From positions 99,117,321 through 99,181,320 of the forward strand of contig JALMQS010000099.1 of assembly GCA_024734495.1 (NCBI GenBank): DNA of 64,000 nt, written 5' to 3'. Each line of letters begins with the position of its first letter. The stretch's first letter is position 1. A program made the translations under genes and the position numbers. A model generated the notes under the pieces. That model ran no database searches and was not told where the DNA came from. It was given only the letters and a program-made list of their open reading frames with translations. This stretch comes from Forficula auricularia (lineage: Eukaryota > Arthropoda > Insecta > Dermaptera > Forficulidae). This document shows positions 20,525-32,559 of the stretch, one piece after another.

Positions 20525-20731
20525 GTTTAAAGACTTTAAAATTTTTAATGAAATGAGTTAAAAAACTTTAAATTTTTTAATGATTGATATGTTAGATAGA
20601 TCAAATGGTTGGAAAATAATATTGAACTGAGGGGTTTTTAAGGTTGAGAATTTGGGGGTTTTCCATTTTGATTCTGCTTCTTGTTTTGAACGACTTGAGT
20701 ATTTGAAAATATAATATTTAAAAGTTGACGT

Positions 20732-21211
20732 CAGTTATGATATAACTTTTAAGGAGTTAGGTGTTGGTTCTAGGTGAAACATTTTAATATAATAATAAAA
20801 CTTGAGCAAGATGCGAGGTACGTTTCACAAAAAAGAAAACAAAATTGAGTTTTGAATTTTATATATTTCGGGGGTGAGCTCATCATCAGGAGTCAAAGAA
20901 AACTGATTATACATTGGAAAAAATAATTTTACAAATAACAATTTAAATTTTTTTTTTAATGTATGTGGTGAGGGGAAAGTAGGGGGAAGAGGAGAAGTTG
21001 TTCTAAGAATTAATATTTTCACCACATACATTTCAAAAAATTAAAAAAATTGTTATTTGTAAAATTATTTTTCAATGTATAATCAGTTTTCTTTGACTCC
21101 TGATGATGCGCTCACCCCGAAATATATCGAATTCAAAACTCAATTTTGTTTTATTTCTTTTTTGTGAAACCTACCTCGCATCTTGCTCAAGTTTTATTAT
21201 CAGCTATGATA
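20732..21211. mobile_element. Penelope-like foldback with 11-bp target duplication
   Basis: CAGTTATGATA (20732-20742) and CAGCTATGATA (21201-21211) bracket the insert. It starts TAACTTTTAAGGAGTT and carries GTTGGTTCTAGGTGAAAC, as at 10872. The two halves are inverted around about 20970, each with GGTAGGTTTCAC-like or GGTACGTTTCAC-like and AAACAAAATTGAGTTTTGAA phrases. A hammerhead-like core sits on each half: minus at 20883-20889, plus at 21100-21106. Confidence 0.65.
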
Positions 21212-21214
21212 AGA

Positions 21215-21620
21215 TGAATTATGAAAATTTTATCCGATTCCCATAGAGGCTTTTGGGTTTTCAGATTCTAGAATCTTTCTAAATTTTTCAAATCTCAAAT
21301 ACACTTACTAATTTTCAATCATATAATAAGAAAAAAAATACCCTCCCAATCTTAAGGTTATAATAGAAGTACAGTATAAAAAATTCTATACTAAACAGTA
21401 ATACTTTGTTTGAATTTGAAAAATTCCACAAAAGCATAAAAGACTTCTTATGAAGTACATTAATACAGCTGCTTCGTGTACTTTTCAAATAGAAAGCAAA
21501 CGTGGTGTTTAGAGTTACCACAGTGTCAGATATTTTCATTTTCACAGAATTTTTATTTCATGCAAGATAAAATAAATCTTAGAGTTCTAAGGGACGGTCC
21601 CCCACCTCAGAGCTTTTCAA
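21215..21620. other. Intergenic, no gene seen
   Basis: The two opposed open frames at 21315-21545 and 21476-21790 look fortuitous. The latter runs into the Helitron. Confidence 0.35.
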
Positions 21621-21624
21621 TTAA

Positions 21625-22465
21625 TCTATATATATATAAAATTAAGATTTTGTCTGTACATTGCTCCAAATCATGCCAAATTTTGGTTGCACACGGTTCA
21701 ACACGAAAACACCCTCAACAAAATTCCTGTCTGTCTGTCTGTTTCAGTGGTTTCCGAAAAGTTGCTCACGATTCACGTAAAAACGGCTGAAGGGATTATT
21801 ATGAAATTTCATATTTACATCAGATGTCTTCTAACTTACGTTTTTAGTTATATAACGTTTTGATATATTGACCCCAGAAGGGGATTTGGGGGGGGGGCGA
21901 ACGAATGAAAATTATCAAATAACTCCTAAACTATTAACTCTACGGCAAATTTTATTATGAGCAAAGTTGTAGGGCATGTGATTTATGACAACTTTTGTTT
22001 AAAAAAATTCCCCTAAAAAACCACCCGAAGGGTCAAAATATGAAAATTCTTGCTCTTTGACCAAACTCAACCAAATTTTGTATAGATAATTTGTGGGTCA
22101 CTAGAAGGCTAGAAATGCAAAAACTAACCACCCAAAATGGGGGGGGGGGGATCAAAAAATGAAAATTCTTACCCTTAGAGCCAACTTAACCAAATTTTGT
22201 ATACATAATCTGTGGATCGCTAGAAGGCTAGAAATGAAAAAACTGGGTGCGGGTGGGGAGGGATGCAGGGTGGAGTGGAGGGTTTAGGTGAGGGTTCAGA
22301 GGCGTAATGGGGGGCTCTGGTGTGGGTCCAGAGGCGTAGTGGGTGGGGTGGGGTGCAAGGGCTGGGGTGGGGGCGGTGGTTGGGCACCGGTGCATGGTGC
22401 GGGGGGTGGGAGGTGCTGGGTGGGGTTCGTGGGTTGGGGGTCCATGGGGCGTGCCCTGCAGCTAG
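21625..22465 (+). mobile_element. Non-autonomous Helitron, copy 1 (841 bp)
   Basis: Begins TCTATATATATATAAAA after an A and ends GCAGCTAG before a T, the A-to-T insertion preference of Helitrons. A GGGC-GT-GCCC hairpin (22447-22456) lies just before the CTAG end. The conserved internal phrase AAACGGCTGAAGGGATTATT is the insect Helitron-type segment. No Rep or helicase frame. The G-rich 22240-22450 stretch creates a spurious proline-rich frame on the other strand. Same orientation and high similarity to 55248-56290. Confidence 0.85.
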
Positions 22466-22479
22466 TTTAATATAATTTA

Positions 22480-23035
22480 AATAATATTTTATAAACGTGT
22501 TTAATGAAATTGTTTTATCGAAAGAAAAAGGGAGCGAGGAATTTATTTTTGTTAGCAATTGACCCAATTGATAATGGATTGTTGATGATGAAATATTGCC
22601 ATGGATGGTCCATCCGACATCTTGCCTTCTCTCTCTCACTTCTTTCTCAATTAGAATAGAAAGAGGCATATATCTCCAGTGATAACTATGGAATTTATGA
22701 GCCGAATCAAGTCAGACAACAAATAAATAACATCTAATTAGAGAGATAGCGAGAGAGAATTCCAAAACAAAATATTTATTTATTTATTTATTTTGAGGTT
22801 CAATGCATTCCGAAGAAGTCTCTATTGAATTGATGATAACTTTTCTTTTTGGAGAATGAATAAATGATTTTTGAATATTTATGTTATTTGTTATATATTT
22901 ACTAAATAGATAATATTGTAATTATAACAAATTGAATACTTGAATAAATAATTATGTGCCTCATTAATAGTCCAATTGATTTTTTGATTTTAATCTTAAT
23001 AAATAAAATAATCGTTTTTGTGGACCAAATATGTT
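22480..23035. promoter_or_regulatory. Intergenic with candidate conserved block
   Basis: 22500-22790 contains CAATTGACCCAATTGATAAT, ATTGCCATGGATGGTCCATC (palindromic core) and TCTAATTAGAGAG, with no repeat relatives in the window. A regulatory role is conceivable but not demonstrated. 22800-23035 is plain AT-rich DNA. Confidence 0.25.
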
Positions 23036-23044
23036 ATCTTTATT

Positions 23045-23215
23045 AGACTATTAATAAGTCACTGACTTGGCCTGAGAGATGTCGGTTCAAGACCCGTCCA
23101 CACCCATTTATCCATTTCCCCAGATATGATTGATATGGTATGTGGGACTTTAGAGAAGTGATAATGTTGAGTTGAGGAAGGTGGTTACGTCAAACCGGTC
23201 TTACCAACACGTTTA
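23045..23215 (+). mobile_element. SINE-like sequence
   Basis: B-box-like GGTTCAAGACCCGTCC lies downstream of a weak A-box-like ACTTGGCCTGAGAG. The tail GACTTTAGAGAAGTGATAA resembles the tail of the SINE at 8822. It ends with GGTTACGTCAAACCGGTCTTA, similar to the LINE tail near 12370. Confidence 0.45.
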
Positions 23216-23719
23216 AAATAAGTAGAAAGATGTCTTTCGTATGTTCTTTAATTTTCGTAAGGAAGACATTATTAGCCTATGCGCAAAGAATGCACGTCTT
23301 TCATGCATTGTAGGCTCTCTTGACATACTCGATGATGTTGATGATGAATCAATTGAAATGATTTTGTATTTGTGTCTGTCGTGTTCTCCATGACAGATCA
23401 AGAATGAAAAGCTAGATTTTGATGCTAATATATTTGGATTTCCAGAAATAAAAACTTTCCTAAAAGTGAAGTAAATGCAGTCCTGAGATTTTCCCCTATA
23501 CTTTAATTTAGATTTTTCATGATTTAAAAAAATAGTATTTGCACCCTTGACAACGGTCTTTGATGAGTTTATTTATTTATTTAGTTTGTGATATTAATGC
23601 GTATATGTAATCTTTTAGCATTTTTAAGGGTTTCGTAAAATATATGATACTGTTATAGTTTCGCTGTCTGCTTGTTTATTCGCCTGTCTCAGGCTCCTAG
23701 ATTTTACAATTCTATTAGG

Positions 23720-24175
23720 ATGAAATTTCTTAGCCGAATACTTTGAATATTCGAATCACATACCTAAAGAAATTGTAATGTTTTTAAAAAGAAATTGATG
23801 GAAAAAGTGATTTTTCTCCAGATTCAATAGTTGTGCAGATTTCAGTAATTTGAAAATTTTTGTCAGCAAACGTTTAGAGCCAGAAAGTCAAAAAAAAAAA
23901 ACTTTTGATCCAAATTTCAGCCCAACTGCTTACCAATTGGATTATTTTTTAATTTTCTGCATTTTTCTTCTGCAAGTTCTTAAGCTAGAAAGCCAAATCT
24001 ATAGTCAGTTTTTCGTTTTGTAAATACAAACATTTTGGCACCAGAAAGACATTTGAACGACATGGTTATTTTGGGTAATAAAATAATACTTGATAATGAT
24101 TTTTTCATGTTACAGGCATTTCTGAAAAGAATAAAAAAATTGAAAATTTTTGAGTTATTTTGATACTGAGCTTTA
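23720..24175 (+). repeat. Old dispersed repeat (CTAGAAAGCCAAA family), copy 2
   Basis: Contains AAGCTAGAAAGCCAAATC, TTGTAAATACAAACATTTTG, GGCACCAGAAAGACATTTG and TTGAAAATTTTTGAGTTA. This copy is uninterrupted and serves as the reference for the split copy at 17090-17900. Confidence 0.55.
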
Positions 24176-24199
24176 ACCCCCGTTATCAAACTTCCCAAA

Positions 24200-25590
24200 C
24201 CTTAACACAGTATGTCAGTTTGACAGAATAATCTGTACGCTAAGCGGGATGATTATTCAAAATGTCAAGCCGAAACTCTTTTGTTTTTATTTATTACAGG
24301 AAATTATCGACATTTCCCCGATAATATTGAAGTATTTATCGTATTAGATTTGATTTTAAATCTTAATTTTTATTGTATTGTTGTTATTTATGGTCCATAA
24401 AAAGTTATTATAATTCTATTATTTGTCCTCGATTATCAAATCTGACCCTTAGTTAAAAGGCCAACTGGGAAAGAACTTGAGCTTAATTGAGGCAGGAGTG
24501 GAAGTACAATCATCCCGCCATTAGAATATCTATTGATCGGATCTTTTTTTATTCTACCTTAGACTGCTGAGAGGTTTTGTCCTGAATCTGATGTAAATTG
24601 GTATCTCATCGAAAAGCCATTAACAGAATTGGTTTTTGGGTGTGGACAGGATAAAAAAAAATTGAACAATAATGAATTATTAATCAGCATCGCTTTTGTT
24701 TCGATAATATATTTTTCAAATAAAATACGCCTTAAAAAATATAAATATAAATAAAAAATCACACGGGACTTAAACCCATTTCGTGGCTTACTCCTTACCC
24801 ATTCTTTAATTTTATTTTAATTTTATTTTTAATTCAAAATTGTTTTTTTTTTAAGCTATCTCTGAGTTACTGATTTCAAAGCTACCATATTTAATAAATT
24901 TTTAATAGAGTTTTCACTAATATTGGAATTATACGATTCTTAAATTTCTACTAGTAGAATTTAAAAAAAGTAATTTTTTTTTCAAAATTAAAAAATTATA
25001 TTGAAATAAGATTTTTAAAAACCCTAAAAAAATTGAAGTGGAAAGCTCGTGCGAAATTCCTTCCAGCGCAGGAATGTTTGTTTTTCGATTTTTAATGAAA
25101 AAGTAATTTAATTTGGTTTGAAAAGTTGTAAAAAAGTTGAGTATAAAATATGGTACAATTTAAAAATAGCATTAACGACTTTAAATGAAAACGTGATTTT
25201 ATTCAAAACGTTGCAAAAAAGATAATTATTAAATTTAGTGAAATTTGGATAGAGAGGGCCAAAAAATGTCGTTAAAGATTTTTAATAAAAAATTATAATT
25301 AATTATGATTAGGAATCATTAAATAAATGTATTTCTTATAGAATTTCTATCCATGCTGTCTGTATGAGAGGCGAACGTGAAATGATTCTCTAGGCAGATT
25401 CACTTTTCTTATTCCGCAGCTAAAGAAAGGAAAACTAGGAGAAATTTCCAATATTTAAAAAAATTATTTAATATAATATATATTAAATTTTATTTCTTAT
25501 TTAGCGATTTATTTATTTTGCATGAGTCATTTAGTTTAGTCAAGGGGTTCAAAATTTCTCTTTTTTTCTAATTCTTTTTAGTTCATAGGT
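24200..25590. other. Intergenic, no gene seen
   Basis: 24440-24545 is somewhat less AT-rich (GGCCAACTGGGAAAG, CATCCCGCCATTAG) and might be a conserved block. The remainder is AT-rich with no support for genes or elements. Confidence 0.3.
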
Positions 25591-25593
25591 TAT

Positions 25594-26402
25594 AATTTTT
25601 AAGAAAAAAATAAAACCGACTTCAAAAAAATTTAATGCAACAAATAAAATACACTAAAAGGTATGAAATAATTATTATCTTATTTAGTTACAAATAAACG
25701 ACGAAATATTAACATGAAATTACTTTTTGAGTCGGTGCCAAACATATACATTTTATGAATAGCACTCGACGGATCTTACTTAGTACGTTTGGCGGGTACG
25801 CTCGCTTATAAGTATATTTTGTTTGGCACCGACTTGAAAAAGTAATTTCATGTTAATATTTCGTCATTTAGTTGTAACTAAATAAGATAATAATTATTTT
25901 ATACCTTTTAGTGTATTTTTATTTGTTGCATTTAATTTTTTTGAAGTCGGTTTTATTTTTTTCTTAAAAATTATTTTTATTTTTCTCTTTTTAGTGATGT
26001 TATTAATAGTGACTTAATATATATTTTTTATAAATAATTTTATTTATTATAATTTCGATTATTTGGTCATAAGAATTGGAGATTTACATTATTTCGTCGT
26101 TGATCATATCATCAGAACTTAACCAAATTAATATAGCACCATCCCTAAGATACCCCCTTTCCAATAAAAAAAGAATCATCGAAATCGGGTCATAAACAAA
26201 GAAGTTAGGCCTGAACAAACCTAACAAAAAAGGTCTAATACCAATGAAAACAAACAGGACCAATCGGGAGCTAGGCTGAACCCATTGCAAAAAAAAATTC
26301 AAAATCGTTTAACAATTGGCGTAGTTATGAGGTAACATAGACGCATTAAAAAAAAAAAAAAATATCAGTCGAATAGAGAGTCCTTTTTTGAAGTCGGTTA
26401 AA
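25594..26402 (-). mobile_element. Composite foldback element, copy 2 (inverted)
   Basis: Reverse-orientation counterpart of 594-1352. The foldback part is 25594-25973, with CGACGAAATATTAACATG and its complement on the two arms. The T-tract part (A-run here) is 26040-26402, ending GAAGTCGGTT. Both copies keep the same part order, so this is one element, not two chance neighbours. Confidence 0.7.
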
Positions 26403-26679
26403 AATACAAAGGGAGAGTACACCTACAAGTAGTACAAAAACAATACTTTTTTAGAATTAGGAGACCTTGAAGCACAAAGAACTGCAAAAATCTGAGGTTA
26501 TTTTTCTGCACGATTATATTACTAGATACCTACGTATGGAAAAATATAATAAAAACAGCCTAATTCATTTGTAGGGCATGGTATCAAAACCAAGCTACAT
26601 ACCTTTGATCATGGCGTTTCATATTTTTTTTTCTTTTTGATCGATCTATCAATAATAAATAACCATTGGTGTCGGACAT

Positions 26680-26930
26680 TTCCTTCATTGATACCATCAC
26701 TCGTTCCTTCTCTAAATATGGCCATTTCCAATTACCCCAAGCGATACTAATCAGATAGGATTATTTCTCTTGGCACAACAACGCCTACTATCAACGGCTA
26801 TTTTGTTCGGGCCGATTAAATGGATGCGGATAAAAAATATAGCGGTTTGTTTATTTGATGTTCAATCGTAAACGGTAGTCAATAGCCTCCCATTATTAAT
26901 ATCCTCCAAACGGGATTTTTATTTATTTAT
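26680..26930. promoter_or_regulatory. Candidate conserved non-coding element
   Basis: Balanced composition, no repeat relatives in the window, and dense motif-like words: CCAATTACCCC, CTAATCAGATAGG, CGGCTATTTTGTTCGG and TTTATTTATT. The CTAAATATGG word is close to a CArG box. The regulatory role is inference. Confidence 0.25.
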
Positions 26931-27094
26931 CTATGTCTCATATTTTGTCGAAAAAATCAATTTCCCTAATACATATAAAACTTCAATTCCCTAGATTTTT
27001 AATTTTAATAAATAATAAATTAGTGAAAAAAGGTGAAAACTTTTTCAAAACTTGGTACGCTCTTAACAACTTGTGATAATGGGAATCTGCAAAT

Positions 27095-27535
27095 ATACAA
27101 AGTTTAATAAGATTGAAGAAATTTTTGGAGACGGATAAGTGAAATTAAGTAGATATTGATGAGGCAGTCCAAAAAAAGAAGAAATGAAATACAATATATT
27201 ATTGTTACCGTCACTGAAAGAGGAGACAGAGGAGAATGTCGCATTGGATTTCCTTCCCTGACTTTTCAAAGTGAGTAGAATATTTTTGATTATAGAAAAA
27301 AAAATGTATATAATTATATATTAATTCTATTTATATAAAAAAACAAAATTGGGATGATCTTGTTTGTAATGATGGCCAAATCCCATATTAATTGAATACA
27401 GACCCTGAAGAAGGAGGGAATAGCCTCCGAAAAGTCGGTTTATGAATAAAAAGATAATATAAATTTTTTCTCCTTTTTTTTGTACTGCCTCATCAATATC
27501 CACTCAATACAAAATTTATTTCTTCAAAATTCTTT
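27095..27535 (+). mobile_element. Penelope-like foldback element, GGAGG subfamily
   Basis: The outer phrases TTGATGAGGCAGTCC (27158) and GACTGCCTCATCAA (complementary form at 27484) are inverted, and the interior segment AGAGGAGACAGAGGAGAATG is shared with 60880-60900. The second half carries the best hammerhead-like motif of the window (27400-27441). The same order is found in the copy at 60640-61040. No coding frame of substance; 27063-27269 is an antisense artefact. Confidence 0.65.
27400..27441 (+). ncRNA. Hammerhead-like motif, GGAGG/CCTCC helix
   Basis: AGACC (27400-27404), CTGAAGA (27405-27411), A, GGAGG (27413-27417), a 6-nt loop, CCTCC (27424-27428), GAAA (27429-27432), AGT, C, GGTTT (27437-27441). 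AGACC pairs with GGTTT (one G-U), GGAGG pairs with CCTCC, and the junction reads AGUC with the usual UC cleavage dinucleotide. This matches a type I hammerhead with the minimal third helix seen in Penelope-like elements. The extra A after CTGAAGA may reduce or abolish activity. Confidence 0.55.
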
Positions 27536-27599
27536 ACAGATTGATGCTTGGTTGTTTATCGAAATCTCTACCTAGAGCCTAATTTTAGTATTAAATATA

Positions 27600-28240
27600 G
27601 GTATCTTTTAGTAAATTAAAAATGGAAGAAAAATACATTTTTTTCTTTCAAGACTCGTTAAAAACTCTCGGAATAAGTCCAGTACTAGCTGGGGGTTGAA
27701 TCTTGGGCCCGGTAAATGGATTTCTTTTCTGCTGATAAAAAAGATTTGGTACGGTCCTCAATTAGGGCTACTCTATTAATAAATTTAAATTTAATAAACT
27801 ATTCAAAATCGAGATACAAAAATAATATATTTTTTTAATTAACTTGGGATAAATTCGATTTTCTTATTAATCTTAATGTGTAATTAATTGTAATAATAAG
27901 CTATTAGTGGGTTTTAAAATTATTAATATAATAAATTAAATTGAAAATCATCTGTATTTTTGTTTAAAGCCTGAAAAACTCAATAAAAATTGATATTTTT
28001 TCATTTTTGATCTAGATATTCTAACGTCAAAATCTTAACAGTTATCCGAATCAGAAATTTAAACTTTTTGGGACTAGAATGAATTTTTTATTATTTTTTA
28101 TTCTCAAGTTATCTCATCGGTATCGGAATCCAGACCCACGGTCTGAAAAAAAATATGGTTGAAAATGATTTTTCTCCACGTTTCAGACATTTTTAAAGAC
28201 AATGATTTAAAAAGTTTATGAATTCAATTTTAGAAAATAG
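27600..28240 (+). repeat. Old dispersed repeat, diverged copy
   Basis: CTTTCAAGACTCGTTAAAA and TTTTTCTCCACGTTTCAGACA resemble parts of the copies near 60110 and 23810. Weak similarity. Confidence 0.35.
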
Positions 28241-28249
28241 TAATTTTAA

Positions 28250-29190
28250 AAAATCAGATACCTAAGAGCGTCTCAATAATCTAGCTAATCACAGCTAAGA
28301 AAAGTAGTACTACTAATTAATTACAGTCGACATATATTATTATATTTTCCTCAAACTATGGTTAAGAACTTCTTTTACTTAAAGTACTCCAGTTAATAAA
28401 TGTCTGGTATTTGTAACGATTTTTATTGTTAAGTCAACAATTAAAAAAATGTATTTTTTATATATTACATCTTTTGTTTATTACGTTAACAATTTTTAAA
28501 ATATTTTAATAAAATATATTTATTCATTTAAGTTTTGAGACCAGAAAGGGGTTTGATCTCGAGTCAACACTATTTAAACTTAACTCGACAGCAGCTATAG
28601 TGGCACTTAATAAAACTCGATGATACATAAATCAAAACATATGGAATATGGTTAGTACATGTTATATTTTAGCAATAATTAAAAGTTATTGACACATTTA
28701 ATAGCTAATTTGCTTGGAGGGATATTAAATATTATCCTAGCAATGTTTATCACTTTTTAATTTGTAAAATTTCAACCGAGAATGATGTACACATTTTCTA
28801 AGAATTGGCTGTGTGCCTCATCATCTGGACTCAACGACATCCAGGAAGCCTCTTTATCACACTCTCTGGGATGTTTTCCAACTTTGATAGGCTCTCGGCC
28901 TGAATGTCATTTTTTCTTCGGTCTTTATGATCAATAAAAAGATTGAGGGACTTATATTTTTTCCAGTCTTCTTATTGGTGTTTATCCTGTCCAGACCATC
29001 TTCTGCGATTGAATTAAATAAATAAACGAGTACAAGTTTCTTGAGAGTCTAATGAAATTTATACTTTAATTGGTAGTATGGGAAATAGGGAAAGATATTT
29101 GGATTATTAAAGAAAATGGGTAATCGTGTAGAAAAATTGTGCTCTGTTTATAGTCGACCTAATCCCAAAATGTTCGTGATACTTTCCTTC
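28250..29190. other. Intergenic with a candidate conserved block
   Basis: 28800-28985 is of balanced composition (CAACGACATCCAGGAAGCC, TAGGCTCTCGGCCTGAATG) and single copy here. No coding frame. A conserved regulatory element is possible. The rest is AT-rich. Confidence 0.25.
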
Positions 29191-29204
29191 TATAACTAGG
29201 AACT

Positions 29205-29310
29205 TTTTTACGGAGTGGGATAGTTAGCTTCACGTCCAACCCCTTTTAGTCGCTTTTTACGACAAGCAGGGGGTACTGTGGACCTATTCTACCCCCGGTC
29301 TACAAAGGGA
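29205..29310 (+). repeat. Probable dispersed repeat fragment
   Basis: TTTTTACGACAAGCAGGGGG and ACTGTGGACCTATTCTACCC resemble a sequence type that I recall as widespread in arthropod genomes. There is no second copy in the window to confirm it. Confidence 0.35.
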
Positions 29311-29369
29311 GTTGTTTGCTCGTAATATTTCCTAAATACCTGTTGTAGTTACCAAAATAATTAAACAAA

Positions 29370-30130
29370 GTTTTTAGGATTCCGTTTAAAAAGTAAAACG
29401 GAATTCTGTTACTGTCGCTATTTAATGTGTGTCTGTCTGTCTATATGTCCGTGTATTATAGCTCGAAAACGAAATAACATACGAACTTGAAATTTACATG
29501 TGATGATTATTCAGCAAAAACCGTATTCGGACTTTAATCTGATTAATATTTTGGGAAGATTATAATTTTTTGTGTAGTCAAAAATAAAAATATATTTTTA
29601 CTATGCGATATTAAGTACGTCTGTAAATATATTTTTAACTATTTCCAATAGAGTACAAAATATATGTATTTATACAAATATTTTCTTCATATTTATTAAA
29701 AAAAAAGCAAGAATAGATAAAATTAAAAATTAAAACAATCTATGAAGTTTCTTTAGATTATATAATCTTTTTGGCTAGTATTTCTCACCCATACCATTTC
29801 AATGCCCCTCCGTTTATCTATTTGGTTTATTTTTTACTCATATCTTTTTAAAAATTCAATCATCATTCAAACAGTCTAATTGAGTTTCAAACTAAATTTA
29901 GGCTGTTGAAATCAATGTTTATGAATCAACGAGTGGCTGTGCTCCAGCCTGAAGTCATTTCCCCTAAGGCCTAATAATATCAAAGAGGGCAGCAAAAAAG
30001 AGAGGCAAAGCTTTCAGGGCTAAATGAAATCTCATAAGACTATACAGGTTTGTTCACTTTTGGGTCACTGAAGCAAAACGCCTCAGCCCTTAATTTGATA
30101 GTAGGTATTGAGGATGGAGGAAAACAGAGA
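29370..30130. other. Intergenic with candidate conserved block
   Basis: 29370-29570 has the style of a dispersed repeat (inverted ATTCCGTTT / AAACGGAAT, then TGTCTGTCTGTC). 29880-30130 is of balanced composition (CCAGCCTGAAGTCATTTCCC, GAAGCAAAACGCCTCAGCC) and could be a conserved block. No gene. Confidence 0.25.
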
Positions 30131-30307
30131 CAGAAAAGTTCATAGGCAGAGAGAGAAGAAATATTGATTCTATGATAAAATGTTACTACTGGTAAGCACA
30201 TTTTGTAAAAATAAGATGGTTCCCGGAAACGATGAATTTCGAAGAAAAAAAATCAATTTTGGGCGGATTACTTTGGTTTTGATTATATGAAGTAATCAGA
30301 GCCTCGT

Positions 30308-30354
30308 CCCCCCCCCCCCCCCCCCCGATTAAGTTTTTAAGTTTTTAAGTTTTT
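30308..30354. repeat. Poly-C tract followed by AAGTTTTT x3
   Basis: 19 consecutive C (30308-30326), then three exact copies of AAGTTTTT (30331-30354). Simple sequence, probably polymorphic. Confidence 0.95.
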
Positions 30355-30359
30355 AGGAA

Positions 30360-32190
30360 CTAAATTTTAAATGAGAAAAATTTCTTCTTCACAAAACCTC
30401 AACTTATTCTGCAAACAGTATTTCCCTTAAAAAATATAAGTATACCTATGTATACAGGTCGACACGAAAAGTCAAATTATCTGGAAATAAAAAGAAGTAT
30501 AATAATCCATATTTTATAATTTTTAAGGTAGGATTTGAATAAAGTTGCTACAAATAATAAACTAGATACAAATTAGTTTAAACTTTTTATACTTACAAGA
30601 TGTTTAAAAAGTAAAAATAAATAAATACAATTGAAACCAAGTCAATCTTTTTGTAGATATGGTTTATTTAAATTTATATTTGCAAATATTTTGAAAACTT
30701 TTTGATAAATTTTGAAAATACTATAAAATAGCTGGACTTACTGCTGGACTTTTCTTCGGGTTCTAGGAAATTAAGCGCGTTTAAGTCTCCCTAATTTTTA
30801 TTTCAATTTCTTAATGATAAGATTACTACATAAGGATACAAATCAAAATTTAAGGCCGATTTATCCACATTGAGTAAAACCTGTCCGGAGATTGACTTAG
30901 TTTTAGATTCAGTAGATAGTAGATTGGGGCTATTTTGACGTAACTATATGTATGTGGTTAAAAAGATATTTTATGACAAATGATTTAGCTGGCAATCAAA
31001 GATAACCAGAAGGTTAAACGGAAGTGATTCTTACTCATGTATCGTAGAACGAAAGATTGGATTAAGGAATTTTGGCTTGGATAGGAGGCAAATAATCATT
31101 TTATTTTACTTCTTTGAATTCTCACAACTTATTATTTATTTATTTATTCGTATCTACAAAAACTTATCTAGGCAAAGAATTTTAATAAATTTCTAAGTAT
31201 TCGTTTCGAATTACTTAACTTCTTCGGAATATAAAATTCATTTCCTTTTTGAAGAAATCCGTTATAAAATTTATATTTATGTATGCACTAGAATTATGAT
31301 TCTCTTATTATAGGTATATCATAAAAATATAACATGTACTTTAATAGTAATACTTGAATTTTTTTAAATTTTTATTCTTCTAGAATATATAAAGATCACA
31401 TTCATGATTTTAAAGGAATAATTCCGCGAATGGAAAATTATTTTTTTTTTGAATGAGGCAATTCGAGGGAAGAGGTGTTTCTTAAAGAATTGCCTCGGGC
31501 GCTCAAGCGAAAGGCACCTAGGCTCAGAGTTACAACCAATTAATTAACCTAACAAGAAACTACACCTTTTTTATTATCTCAGCCAGATCTCTTTTTTTTT
31601 TTTTTGTTCATTCATGTAATTTTCTATCCAATGTAGTAGGCATAAAAATAAATAAGAAGACATTTTTTTCACTTTCTTATGCCTTTAATTAAGAAACAAT
31701 TTTAGAAAAAAATATTGCTGGTGTTCACCTGTTTTATTTATATTATTATACTTCTAGAAGAATTTTTTTTTTTTTAGTTCATTCTTTTTATTCGATTCCT
31801 AATGAGACGGATTCTTGGCGCCTTCCAAAGTACAGCTGAGCAGCTCTTTGCTATCCTCTCAAATGAAATGAAACTAGGCTAACACACTAATGTTCTTCCT
31901 AAAGGAAACCAAGTTGTTATTTTGCTTTTAGAAATAAATGATATTTTTTTCGTGTGTTTATAGTTTTACTGAGAGAAAGAGGTTGTTATGGACCTGCCTA
32001 CCTGTTTCTTTATTTAAATAATTATTTATGTAAGAGATGTTCAAGAAAACTAGTATTTTTAAGAAGAATACAATGAAGGAGTCCCCTGTTCAATAATAAC
32101 AAATATTCTTATTCAGTCTTGAATGGTAAATCAGTTTTTTGGGAGTACTGTAAAGTTTGTAGTTTTGGAGTTTAGTTATCGATAAATTAT
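30360..32190. other. Intergenic, no gene seen
   Basis: Mostly AT-rich. One clear hairpin: GAGGCAATTC (31455-31464) and GAATTGCCTC (31487-31496) with a 22-nt loop, in a GC-richer patch running to about 31540. No support for a gene, tRNA or element. Confidence 0.4.
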
Positions 32191-32339
32191 TCTTAAGGAG
32201 AAACCATTGAGGTTGTCTTCTGTTTGCTCGTCAAGAGAGTACAACCTCTCAACAACTTTGATACTCTTGGCAATCGAAATCTTATCAATTTAATACATAT
32301 CTCATAGTATTCGTTGAAAGGTTAAATGAACCAACCTAC

Positions 32340-32475
32340 TAATGAATCAAAAATCATATTAGGTTGGAGTTGGTGGTATTTTACAACCCTCTTTGTGAAA
32401 CACCACTAACTTCAACCTAATATAATTTTTATAATGTTTTACTATAAACCAACACCGCGTTCCCTAAGTTTTATT
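32340..32475 (+). mobile_element. Mini foldback of the GTTGGTGGTGTTTCACA family
   Basis: ATTAGGTTGGAGTTGGTGG and GTGAAACACCACTAACTTC are inverted around a very short centre, followed by ACCAACACCGCGTTCCCTAA. The same end is seen at 33651, 39158 and, inverted, 39770. Internally deleted relative to the copies at 38930 and 39765. Confidence 0.65.
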
Positions 32476-32559
32476 ACAAATGAATCTTCATTCATTCATT
32501 CACACTCAAGAAAAAAACCAAATAAATATTTATTCATTCATATATCCCTAGGTATATAT

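Noticed and set aside
22220..22669. 149-codon proline- and histidine-rich frame on the minus strand
   Set aside because: It is the antisense of the G-rich end of the Helitron. The composition explains the open frame, and copy 2 gives a different frame at the same place.
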